From contig NC_085059.1 of NCBI RefSeq assembly GCF_963662255.1, positions 10,635,234 to 10,699,233 of the forward strand: DNA of 64,000 nucleotides. The letters run 5' to 3'. Positions 12,301 through 24,300 of the stretch are shown piece after piece. How positions within the stretch are numbered: position 1 is the stretch's first letter; each line of letters starts with the position of its first letter. The notes under the pieces are model-generated. The model saw only the letters and a list, made by a program, of their open reading frames with translations, was not told the DNA's origin and made no database searches. The translations under genes were made by a program, and so were the position numbers. The DNA comes from Cinclus cinclus (taxonomy: Eukaryota; Chordata; Aves; Passeriformes; Cinclidae).

Positions 12301-15300
12301 ATTAATTAGACTTTTAAAAGGCCAGAAGTACAAACAAGACTTTTTTTCCAGACTACCAGAGAGTAAAACTGAAAACTGCTATTTTGATAGGCCAACACTG
12401 GGTCCTAGAACCTCCAAGCAAGCCCCTCCACCCACGGCATGATTTGGAAGGGCTTTGAGCAGTGATGGCTTTGGTGTAGCTAAGAAACCTTCACTGGGAG
12501 CAAACTCACCAGCTGCAGAGCTAGAAATATCTCCTAAATTATGCCTCCAAGCCCCTCCATCTGCCCACTTGTGCAATGGTGGTAGGAGATTTGCCCAGAC
12601 AGGACCAGTAGCAACTCTGTCCCTGCAATGTGGGTGCCCATTCCCCCAGGAATTGCCTGCACCTTGTTTATATTTCCCTAATCTTGGGGGTGTTGGTCCT
12701 GCTCTCACATACCACAAGAGACTCAAACAGAGCCAAAAGCCATGCTTGGCTCAACCCAAAGCAGTTCTCTGATGTTCTTCAGATTCACCCTCTTCTCAAA
12801 ACCAGACGACGATGGGCTGGTGTCAGCTGAACTCTTGCTGCCAAAACACTGAATTACAGACACAAACATTGTTATTTATGCATCAGGAGGTAAAGCATCC
12901 CTCAGCTGCAGAGTCACCTGGAAGAGGCACCTCTTGTGACTGTGTTTGCTTTTTCTGCATCCATCACTCAGCAACAGCAGGACAAGCCTGTCTGCTTGAG
13001 CTCCTCCTTTGGCTTCCTTCTCCCTTGCTCCAAGCTTGGGTAATTGAGTCCCAACTGATTCTGGCCTCTCCTGGCAGAGGGCTTTCTGTGGATGAAGTTA
13101 TACTGCTTTCATTACTGCAAGTCCTCTGTCATGCAAATGTGCCAACCAATTAAGCCTGAAGACATATCCCAGTATATCTTGACACGCTCAAGCCAAAACT
13201 CAACCTCTGCATGGAAGACAACTGTAATGCTGCAGGTCCCTCCTCTCCTTCCCCCCACGTTTTCAACAGTAAAGATACTGCTTCCTCTCTGATGAGTTCT
13301 GACCAGTTCAAAGGTCCCAGAGATGGAAATCTGATCATTACCCCACAGTGGGGGGTATATGGGGCAGACCGCATGGATTTCATTTCAACCCAAGTAAGTG
13401 ATTTACACTGTGGCAAATAGCCACAGGAAAAGGATTCATTCTTCAACAAAAACCTCAGGAAAAGTCCCAGGCTTATGACAAAGGCTGTTCCCAAAGCATG
13501 GAGAAAAGGATAAATTTTAAAAGCTACACTTGTTTTAACACACATTTCCCTATAAGCACAGTTCAGATCTTCTGTGTATATATTGCTTCCCCAGACTAAG
13601 CAGCCTTCAATCTAACTTTCAAAAGCTTTAATAAGTATGAACCCATTATTTAGTTCAGCTCAGAAGATTAAGAGATAAGTAAAAAAGTTTGGGTCTATTT
13701 TGCTGATGGTGGATAAACAGAATTTGAGTTATTTTACAAGACAGACTTTAAATATTCTGCCAAGCTCCCCTTTCAACACTGTCAGAGACTGAAATATTAC
13801 AGTTTTTGACTTACACATTTTCATGAAGGACTTTTAGAATTGTATTATAAAAGCTGCACAGACTACCACCACACTCCAAACAGGCCTTTGGAGTGAGGCC
13901 CTGGACTGCTCGCTGATGAAGACAAGATAAAACTCAGGAACTGAGGACATTCACAAAGCACAAGCTTAGCACCTTCAGAGAGGAGACCACAGACCCATGG
14001 CTATCAGCTGCCAGGCTCACACAGACCCTTGCACCAAAGGGTGGGGTGAGAGAGGCTTTGAGTGTGTATTGGAAAGTGAATGCCCACCCTCTGATGTGCA
14101 GAGGGGCCCTTCACCCAGGGGAAAGCTTATTCACAGCAGAGAGGGTGGCAGGGCTCATCAAAGGCCCCCCAAAAGGATCCCCAGACCCTGCACCAGAGAT
14201 GATGCAACAGATCCTCAGTGTTGCAAGGGACAGTGTCAAACCGTCCCCCTGCAAGGTAGGCACCTGGGCATTGCTACCTGGCCCAAAGCATATAATAATC
14301 CACTGAATTCTATACTCTTCAGAATGTGGTGGTGGGACCCTCACCACCAAGAAGACCAGATGGAAGGGAGCAACAAGATGTTGTTAGGATCCTTTGATAG
14401 GGGACAAACTTCCACGTAACACCTATCACTCTCTCTCTCCCCCCCTCCCCCACCCCACTTCTTTTTCTATCTCTTTCTCTCTTCTCTTTGCCTCCTTTAC
14501 TATTAAATAAAAATATATCGTTTTGTGGCCCCAAAATCTAACCTTATTTGGTTTTAATCTCTTTTTTTTGGGTATATTTCAAACCTTCAAAGTTCTTTGC
14601 GGTTTATGCACAGAGACTTAGCTTTCCTCACTTTCCTGGGTTTAAACTGGATCGTAACAAACATATACCACAGTCTGAAGGAAAACCTTATCTATCACAT
14701 CTTTCTCACTACGCTCCTTTCACAGCTGTCAGCTAAACAACAAATTAGTTTTTCAGATCTCTCTAAGTAAGAGACCAAACTCTTAACAGATGATCTTTTC
14801 TGTAAAAAGGCTGCAGAAAATGTTCACATGACACATGACTTAAGCTGGAGCCTGGTGGAGTCCCAGCCTACCCATACTCCCAGGACAGGCTGTACTGCAC
14901 AAGGGCATGTAGTGACAGGACAAGGGGGAATGGCTTCACACTGACAGAGGGCAGGTTTAGATGGGATATCAGGAAGAAATTCTTCCCTGTGAAGGTGGTG
15001 AGGCCCTGGCACAGGTTGTCCAGAGAAGCTGTGGCTGTCCCATCCCTAGAAGTGTTCAGGTTGGATGGGGCTTAGAGCAACCTGATCTAGTGGAAGGTGT
15101 CCCTACCTGGAGCAGGCAGATGGAACTAGATGAGCAGTAAGGTCCCTTTCAACCCAAACCATTCTGTGATTCTGTAGAGCAAAGGCCAGCACACATTTAA
15201 CCCAGGGACAAATCTCTCACAATCAAAGAGCAGTAACATTTCTCCACCTTGGAGCAGCCATGTGGATGGCCATCAGCAAGGCTCTGATGGAGGTTTCCTC

Positions 15301-18300
15301 TCACAGCTCCAGGGAGAAGCTGCACCCTCGTGCAAATTAAAGAGCACAGGAGAGACTCGAGCTGCAATGCCAGGACTTTATCCCTTAACCTACCTGGCTC
15401 CCCAGCAGTCTGATAACATTCCACAGCAATGGAAAAGAGTTACCTAAGACTGTCAAGATTAACATGTGTTTGCATTTATCTTGCCTGCTGCAGTGCAGAG
15501 AGCACATTTCTAACATCCAGTGTGCAAGGGGCATTTACCGATCAGACAGAGGAGAGCTTTGTATGAATATTTTAGCAGAAGAGCTTTGAACTTTTCCTCT
15601 TTGCCCAGCAGCAGCAAGTTCCTGCCAGATGGCTACCTCACTAGAGCTAGGCTCAGCAACAGTTTAAACCCTAGAAAGGCCTTCTACATCCCAGAGTTCA
15701 GGGTCACCTTCCACCTGCAGGAACAGGAGGGCAATGCTCAATGCAGGTGTCAGACGGATGCCTCCACCATGCACAGGCTGGTGTTGGATTAACTTTCCCC
15801 CGACAGAAAATAATATCCACAGCAGATGGAAAAAACCTGAAACCATCACAGCAAGTGTCCACCTGCCATCCTGTCTGCGCCCTTTCTCCCAGGAAGATGC
15901 TGCTGTTCCCATTTCAGTCCATGCTCCCATTGAATCACTCACCATCTGGTGTTTGGCTTATAGGACAAGCCTGGTGATCTTAACACTAACAGACTATGTC
16001 CTGATTTCATGTTTTCCATCTTACTCTCGCTGTCCTCTCTCTCAGCTGGGGAATTGTTGCATTTTTAGGAATTACCATATCACACTTTCTGATTTTTTCC
16101 ATAATCATTATCAGCAGCTAATTGAAACTAAAAGCTTCACTGGCAACAAGTACTACATGCTTAAAACCAAGAGGTGTGCCTACTCCATAGCTTATCTAAA
16201 CACCTCCTTCTGTAAAAGCCAGAGTAAGGTACACCAGAAAACACAGCACAAGCAACAGGATGATACATATTTTTAACTTTGGATTGCCCCAACCTTTTGT
16301 TTTTCCTCATTTACCAAAAAAACAAACAAACAAACAAAAAAAACCCCCAAAAACAACAACAACAAAAAAAACCAGGTGGATTCAAAAATATATCTCAGCC
16401 TTTCCCAGCCTTCTGTGGCACAAGCTGCTTTAGGGATGGAAGCAACTGCTTCAGCCTGATCATCCTGAGGGACCACAGTGAGCAACCCTCTTCACACCAC
16501 TGGGGATGGCTCTTTCCACATGCTCTCACACCTGTAGGTTACTCAAGTAAACTTCAAGAGCAACTAATTCCTCTTAACTGAGAGACAAAGAAAAAATGAA
16601 AGGGGATAAGCTGTTTTTCTGATGGATAAGAACAGAAACACTTGAGCTACACCTGTGCTTCCAAACACTCAGCACTTCTGAGTACAGAAGCAGCAGTTTC
16701 TTTAACTGTGTTAACAGAGTCATCGCTGAAACTGATGTTATCAAGTAAAATAACACAGTATACGTCTGTGTTAGCACTTAATCCAACAGCATTTTGTTTT
16801 GTCCTAAACCAACCCCCACTGTTATCATTCCAGTATAATTCCTATGTACCTTCAATGAGAACAAATTATTCAAGTCACCTGGACAGAAGAAAATACTACT
16901 TTGAAGTTTCCATTCCTATTCTTCCCTTCTTTACCTTAATATAGTTTTTGCTTTTTGCCTCTTTCATATACCAGGATTATCAAAACTCACTTAAAGATGA
17001 TAATTTATCTAAGACGTACACAGAGAATTTCACAGATTACATTTTACACAGATTAAAAAGATTACAGCTTCAAGATGTTACAGGGGTACTCAGAAAACTC
17101 CTTTGCTTTCAAATGATGCAATATATCACAGGCAAAAGTAAACACAAGTGCACACACTATGTGTGCATAACCTCTTCACCAGTAAATTAGATCAGTGGTT
17201 TTTTGTAGTGTAAAACCCCAGCATCTGGGTGTGAAATGTTGCCTGAGCACCCAGAGCTCAGGGCTGATGCACCCACAGTGGCTGTCAAGATTAGCATGTT
17301 TCTGCTATTAAATCAGTCCTCAAACAACAAGCTGTGAGTTCCCATGGAAGGGAACTCGGGTTTGTGCCAGGGCATTAGCTCATCCTTTGTTTTCCCCAAA
17401 GCATGAGGCAGACATTTTCCCTCTTTCCTTCAGAAGAGTGCCACTGGTGCCCAGCTGGCTGGGAGGTCCCAGCAAGGGCTTTCCCAGAAGCAGGGATGGC
17501 CCATCCTTCCCTGCAAGCAGGGGAGGAAGGATGGTCAGTCGTTTTGAGAAAGGAAATTCCACTTCTCCAGCTAGGAGGCTTTAACCCCCAGCTCACAGAG
17601 TTCAGCTCAGTCTACGCCAGGGTTTTGCAAAGAAATACATAGAAGTTTCCTTCTTGGAAGCAACCCACAGAGAACTTAAAACAAATACTCCATTAAATTA
17701 AAGTTAATGTAAATCAAATCCATTACTCAGTTAATTAAATAAGGAGACATTCACCCTTAGTGAATATATATATAACTATATATAGTGAATATATATATAA
17801 CTATTATATATATATATATATATATAACACCTAGCAAAAAGTAAATATGAGCATATTAAAGACATTTTTAAAGGTGTTAAAATCAGTGCTGAAGGACAGG
17901 TTAGCAGCAAACTACCCTCTCTGCTCTAGTGAAGGACACCACTGCTGTCCCTGGGTGCCCAGAGCTGGGACATCAGAGGCTCAGACTCCCCTGAAGCCCA
18001 CATGTGATTTATGTAATTAGGAGCAAGCACCATCAGCAGTGATACTATTTGTGAAGTCAGGGCAAGTATGAAAAACTCCCAGGAATGATGCTGCAGAGCC
18101 CACACTGGGTGGATGCCATGTGCAATGAGAGGTGGCATGTTCTGCAACCACACACACCTGAGCACCTCCGACAAGCAAACAAAGATATGTTTGCATTTCC
18201 ACTGGCCTGGCTCACACCCAGCACCACCTTGGTTTCCTGCACTGCCTGGATTAGGCTGCTCAAACAGTTACAGTAGATGCAAGTTTGTTCCAGTTTGTCT

Positions 18301-21300
18301 CTTCACCCCATTCTGGCTGGCATTTTCACATAGCAAGCCATGTGCCTTGCACCTGGTTTTGTCAAACTAACAACAAATCTCTGTGGACTGAGACCTGGGT
18401 GTCAAGAACAGAATAACATATAGAAAAAAATAAATCCTAAGTGATGAGCAGAAACAGCCTTCTCATTGTACTTGTGCAATTCCCCTGATGCTGTGGCTCT
18501 TCTCCACAGCCCAGAGCTCACCCTCTGAGTCAGGTGGTCAGGCTGGGAAAACCACTGCGTAGGACTCAGCCCAAGAGAGGACCAAGAGCACTGGTGCACC
18601 TTACTCATCCATCCCAAGAATGGCACAGGGGCTGCTCTGCTAGCTCAGCAGCACCAGGATGCCATTCCCAATTGACTACTGTGGGATGTGCCTCTTCCTG
18701 TCTGCACTGCCAGAGGAAACCCAGCCTTTCACCCCATGTAGCTACTTCAGCCAAGCACTCAGGTTTGGGAGGACTTGCATCCTATTCCAGCTCTGGCTAC
18801 ATGCTGCCAATTTAATTTCTGCTGCAATTATCCTCCCACCCTCATGCTTGATTTATTGTCAGTTAGCACTGACAGGGTCTCCACAGCCCAAAGCCCACAT
18901 TTCCAGGCACCCTGGGCCAGAGAACTGCCAATTCCAACAGTGTGGGAATGAACAAGAAAACAAACATCCTCTCTTTTTATTACCACTGCATGGCAGTATT
19001 TTAACTAGCAAGTTCATGCTAGAGGAAGCCAAAATCACTGGGATCTCCAGAAACTGATGGATAGGTGCTCCCTCTCCCCTGTCTGCCGGGGAGGAGTGGC
19101 TGGGGCCAGTGCCCACAAGGACACTCAGACAATGCCAAGGGAGACTGGGGATCCCAACATGTGACGGTGGCGATGTCACGACTGCAGGATGGAAATCTTC
19201 ACTGCTGGCTGGGAAAGTTCCAAGCTGTCTCCAGCATCCCCGTGGTCCCACCTCCACCCACCTCTGAGTCCAACAGACAGGCAGCCCACTTCTTTAGGTT
19301 GCAAGTCACTGCATTTGTGGCCTCCTCTGTAGGTCCTTGCTGTCCATGACAGACTTATCTAGCAAAACCAACTGATAACCAAAATCTCCTTTAAAAAAAA
19401 AAAATTATTTCCCAAAAGTGACTCACTCATCCTGTTCAGTGTTGTTTCTGCTAAATGTGAAAAGCAGCTCTCCAGTTGCAGCTTCTTCAGTTTGAGGGTA
19501 GCGGGCAGCTATTCCCCACAGTCATGGCAATAATCAAAGTTTTAACAAGAAGGATTGATTACATTCTTGGATTCTGAGTAGGGGTTTACCAGAAAGCTCA
19601 ACTGAGAAACCACAACAGATTTAGAAAGAGGGGAGAGGAAAACTCACCAGCTATGCCATACTTTCTAAGTTCTCTTGCAAAAAAGATAATTACAAATTTC
19701 ATTGCCTTCAAGACAAAGATTACACCTAAAAAACCCCCCTAAACTGTAATAATAGAAATACAGATTTTCCTACAAATAATTCAGAATGAGGCATTCTGCT
19801 TATGCTCACATGTTTCAAGCAAGGGTTACTGCAGTCATAAGTCAAGATTTTCAACAGATCTTTACCCAGTATGATGAAAAAGCATATAGAGTAAAACCTG
19901 GAGGAAGATAGAATATATGCTCCACATTACTGCAAAGGCCACTTGCAGTAAAACTCTCAAAACCTTTTTCAGGGACAAACCCCTAACTTCTTTTTGTGAT
20001 TTGAGGGCAGAATTCCAGCAGAAATTTTTCCCTGCGTTTCAAAGCAGATTGCTTTTTTCCAGATGCAAGGAAGTACACCTAAAGGTTGCACATACTGAGC
20101 CAAGTTACTACTTTACAAAGATTTTTCCTTCTCACAATCTAGTAAGTGCCTTTGCTAGAGGGGCTGAATGGACACAGGACAGGACAGCCCTGCATCACCT
20201 GACATTGCTTCACAGGGACTCCAGCCAAGCCTGGAAGCTCTGCTCCTAGGATACTGGATACCTGCAGCAAAGGTTGGCTCTCTTTGGGTGCTGCTGATGG
20301 TCACCCTCAGCTGCACACAGATCAGAGGACATCACTGGTAACATTTGGGTTAGCAGAGATGCTGGCATCTGTTTCAGGCTGTCAACATGAACCACACTGG
20401 AGGCACAGGCAGTCTGGGGGAGAAGAGTCAACAAACACATCTTGGGTGCAAGCACAGCAACCTGGAGGTGTGCATGGAACCACCTTCACCTCCTCTCTGG
20501 GAAACCCAAAAAGCCACTAAGGAAGACAACACATGGATACAGGCACCAAAAAAAAAAAAAAACCCAAAAAAACCCCCCAAAAAACAAAAGCAAAACCAAA
20601 AAAAAAATACAGCGGGAATCTGCTGCCTGTACTTGTATAGCCTTGTTCACACACCTCTCTTGGTGCCCTACCACAAACACATCTGCTAACACACCCACAA
20701 CCCAGATTTATGTATTTTCAGCATAGGCCTGGATTCAGACTAGTACATCCACACTGTCTTCATTATACACTATTAAACTGTCTATTTTTTTGAAAGATCC
20801 ATATGTAACATATATTAATAGTCAGATTCAAATTCAATCTGCATTAAACCTCAAAGTTGTATCTGGCAGTGGAACTGCTGCTCATTTGTTCCTCATTTAA
20901 TATTACTCATAGGTAAAGTCTAGTAAGAAAAAATATCTGTCAGAAAACATGGCTGTAATAGATAAATGAAGCAAAGATGGCCAGAAAGCAAGGCCCAACC
21001 TCACACATCACCCTGTGCTGTAAGTCAGGGCAGGAAAGACAAACAGCCCCATGTGTCGCTGGCGTGCAGTACCAAGGCAGCTCTGCCAGTGTTGTTGTGC
21101 TGTGCCTCTGCCTGCTGTCCCCGGGCAGAAACACAGAATATCTGCAAATCCCACATCACTGGAATGGCCAACAGACTCAATGGCTTCACACTCTGGTCCA
21201 TTTCTCATGGGGTTTGTAGCATCTCACCCTCATCCTGATCACTCACTGGGCTCTCTGCTGCCTGTACTTTTTCCCCATTCCTCACAGAAGGAGATACCAT

Positions 21301-24300
21301 TCCTTGTAGCATGATCCCCTCTCTTCCACCCTTGCAGATCTTGTATTTCTTCTGAATTGAGCCAAGGGAGGGCTGAGGGGGCACCCTGGAACCCTTATCA
21401 GGACACTCTAAAAGCCTCTCTGGAAAGGAGCAGTTGAGCTGAATCAGCAGATCCTGCACACAGGCACTTTGCAAGGGCTGGAGAAAAAGCACAGAACAGC
21501 ATATGACATAAACCACCTTTGTGGAGAAGGAGACCATCTGAGCAGTATTTGAACACTCAGCATCAGCCAAAGAGCACTCACGTGCTTTGGGAGCAAGCAC
21601 AGGGGATTCTGTGAGGCTGAACTGACATACTGTAATGTTCTGAAGGCTGTAGGGAGCCCCAGGGCCTCTACCACTGCCCTGAGAGGAGTGGTCAACCTAC
21701 AGCAGTGAGAAGCCTCAGCAGGCTTGAGCCCTGCCATCCATGACGTCAGGTGCCCTAGGAAAGTTGGCAGCATGTTCACCAGCTCAGCACACATTCAAGG
21801 GGAGCCAGACAGCAGGAGCTGCCCTCTACCTATCCATCCCCCTGGTCTCCTCCTCATTCCCCAGATATCTCCACAACATGGACAACATATGCAAAAATTG
21901 GCAAACCTGTACCTCATAAGCAGAGAGGGAGAAGAGAAACCCCATTTATCTTCCCACTGAGAAGCCAAAGGAGAATAAGAGTCACCTCTGACCCTGCTAA
22001 CAAGCCATTAGAGATAGGTAGGAAAGATGGGGAGACCTGCTCAGCTCCATCCACCACCTGGCTGCTGCAGGAGACAGGGTAAGGCAGGGCAGGATCAGGC
22101 AGAAGGTGCCAGGGAACAGAGCTGAGGACAGAGGGAAGAGAGAAGCTGCAAAATAGAGAGGAGTGAGAGAGGAACAAAAAAACCAACCAAACAGAGGGGA
22201 AAAAAAACCAAAACAAACAAACAAAACAAAAAAACCCCAAACAAACAAAAAAAAACAGAAAGAAAGAAAAAAATCCATAAAAACCATAATGGGACTGGGG
22301 GGGGTACCACAGATTTTGGAAGTGGCCAAGGCAGAGGCACACTAGCTGAGGCAGATGCAGACAGACCCTGGGCATGCTGTACCCCAGGAAGGGCAGGCAC
22401 TAGACAGTCAGAGGACTCCCAACAGCTCCATCCAAAATAACATTAACTCTGAGTTTGGTCACAGCCTCATGGGGGTCAGTGCTGGATTCCACCATCCACA
22501 TGTTGCCCAGCCATCTTGTGTCCCTAATAAGCTGATCCAGCAAAGCCTGGCTTGGGTGGAAGGCAATGACACAAATGGGATTATGCCAGCTTTGCTCAGG
22601 ATCTGGCTCACCCTGGGAACCAGGGCTGTACAAGCCCAAGAAAAGCACAGAAAAACCTGCACAGAACTTTAAAACCACACATGGAGACTCCTTCTCTTCC
22701 AGAAGGACCACAGGCAGAGCACAGGGCTTTCCAGGTTCCAAACACAGATGTCCTCTCCTCAAAAGCAAGTTGGGAGAGCAGCAGATGTGCAAAGCTGCAG
22801 ATGCCATACCTGTGGGTCTGCCTCAATGTTGATCAGGTACGCTTGAGCCTTGCCATCTTCGAGGACAGGAGGTGACCAGGTCTTCCCTTCAGCTCTGCAG
22901 TGGAAAATTAAGTTAACTCTACTTCAATTGTTTTTTAAAAAGCCCAAACTGAACTGCTCCCCCCCAAACAAACAAAACCCACAAAAATCCTAAGAAAGAA
23001 GCAAGCTCCTTAAATAAAACAAAAAAAAAAAGCAATGAAACAAATTTGAAAAAAAAACGAAAAAGAAAAAAAAAAAAAGACAAACAAGGGGAAAAAAAAT
23101 CCAAACACACATATATAGCATTCCCTGGCAGGTTTATATTACATTTGCATTTGTCCAAAATTATCCTCAGAAACAATGATATATAGAGAAGATTACAGTT
23201 TCATCCTATTAAAACCTATTAAATGAAGCTCAAAACCATCCCAGAACTACAAGGTCTTCAGTTTAGGCTTAAAGAGACAAATTTATTTTGGTTCAAGAAA
23301 TCAGAATACAGGCTCTTGGTGGCTCCTGTTTTGCATATTCCTGGTGTTGTCCTTTCATTGCAGTCCTGAATCCAGAAAGCATTCTCTTTACATGTGTACA
23401 CAGATATATGTATACATATATACATGCAATCCCTGTCAGGCCTGTCTATTAGACCACATCAGAAATTCTATGAACACCTTTAAGGGAGAAGGCTTTCACC
23501 ACCCTGTATGAATCATCTTGACCCTTTCAATGGTTGCCAGATAGAAAAAAGCCCTAAAAATACAGTTTCCATTCTCAAATGCATCTTCAGTCCTGCCAAG
23601 TCAGAGCAGAATAGTCACTGTCCAAAGATTTTCCATGTGCCTGATCATTTTTTCCCCCACAAAGGCTAGAATGTGATCTCCAGCACAGATCTCCAACACT
23701 TAGGCTATCAGGGAGCCGCAGGGGCCTGGGCAAGGTCCAGCAGGTAGATACACAGACCTTTCAGGATGCAAGAAGGTTAAGTTGGAAGATAAAAACTCCA
23801 TTAAGTTCAAGATAAAGCTTTCAACATGTAAACTATTCTGTTTATCATCACAGTCTATATATGCACCACTTCACAAAAACAGGTTTTGTTCCATGGGTAC
23901 AAATACACCCAAGTATCCTTTGTGAAAGGATTCTCACCCCTGACACATACCACATCCACTTTCAGTTAAATTATCTGCAGAGTCTAAGTTTGAAAAATAA
24001 GGAGCACAATTTGAACCCAAGAATTCTCCAGGAGATTTTTACCTTCGGCATTTTGCCGCTACACAAGTCAACATACAAAGCTGCCTTTCCAAATCTAGGG
24101 TCTGACCCAAAACCTGCCCAATGCAGGGACTTCCACTGACTTTAACATACTTTGGATTCAGCCCCTGAGCCTTTCAGCTTTTTTCCCTCATTATCATTAC
24201 TGCTTTTCCAACACTTGAGTGATTACTCTCATAGCTAGGTATTTTGTTCTGATAAATTATCTTTACTATTGTTATTTGATTTTAGGCTAGGATAATTCAC

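Larger units (their letters stand above)
9467..22809 (-). other. PDLIM4: PDLIM4 intron 3
   Basis: The largest intron, 13.3 kb, GT-AG. It holds an ERV LTR (about 13780-14659), a plus-strand CR1 (about 14885-15177), A/C tracts (16314-16372, 20544-20608, 22176-22270) and a (TA)n microsatellite (17763-17826). A 180-codon plus-strand frame at 15734-16276 has no recognisable motif. No other feature was seen. Confidence 0.9.

Noticed and set aside
15734..16276. 180-codon plus-strand open frame in intron 3
   Set aside because: Composition is low-complexity/random with no recognisable motif; a frame of this length is expected by chance in 64 kb read in six frames.
20950..21600. Several overlapping open frames on both strands in intron 3
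   Set aside because: Overlapping frames of 60-131 codons in all directions reflect stop-poor base composition; none gives a recognisable peptide.
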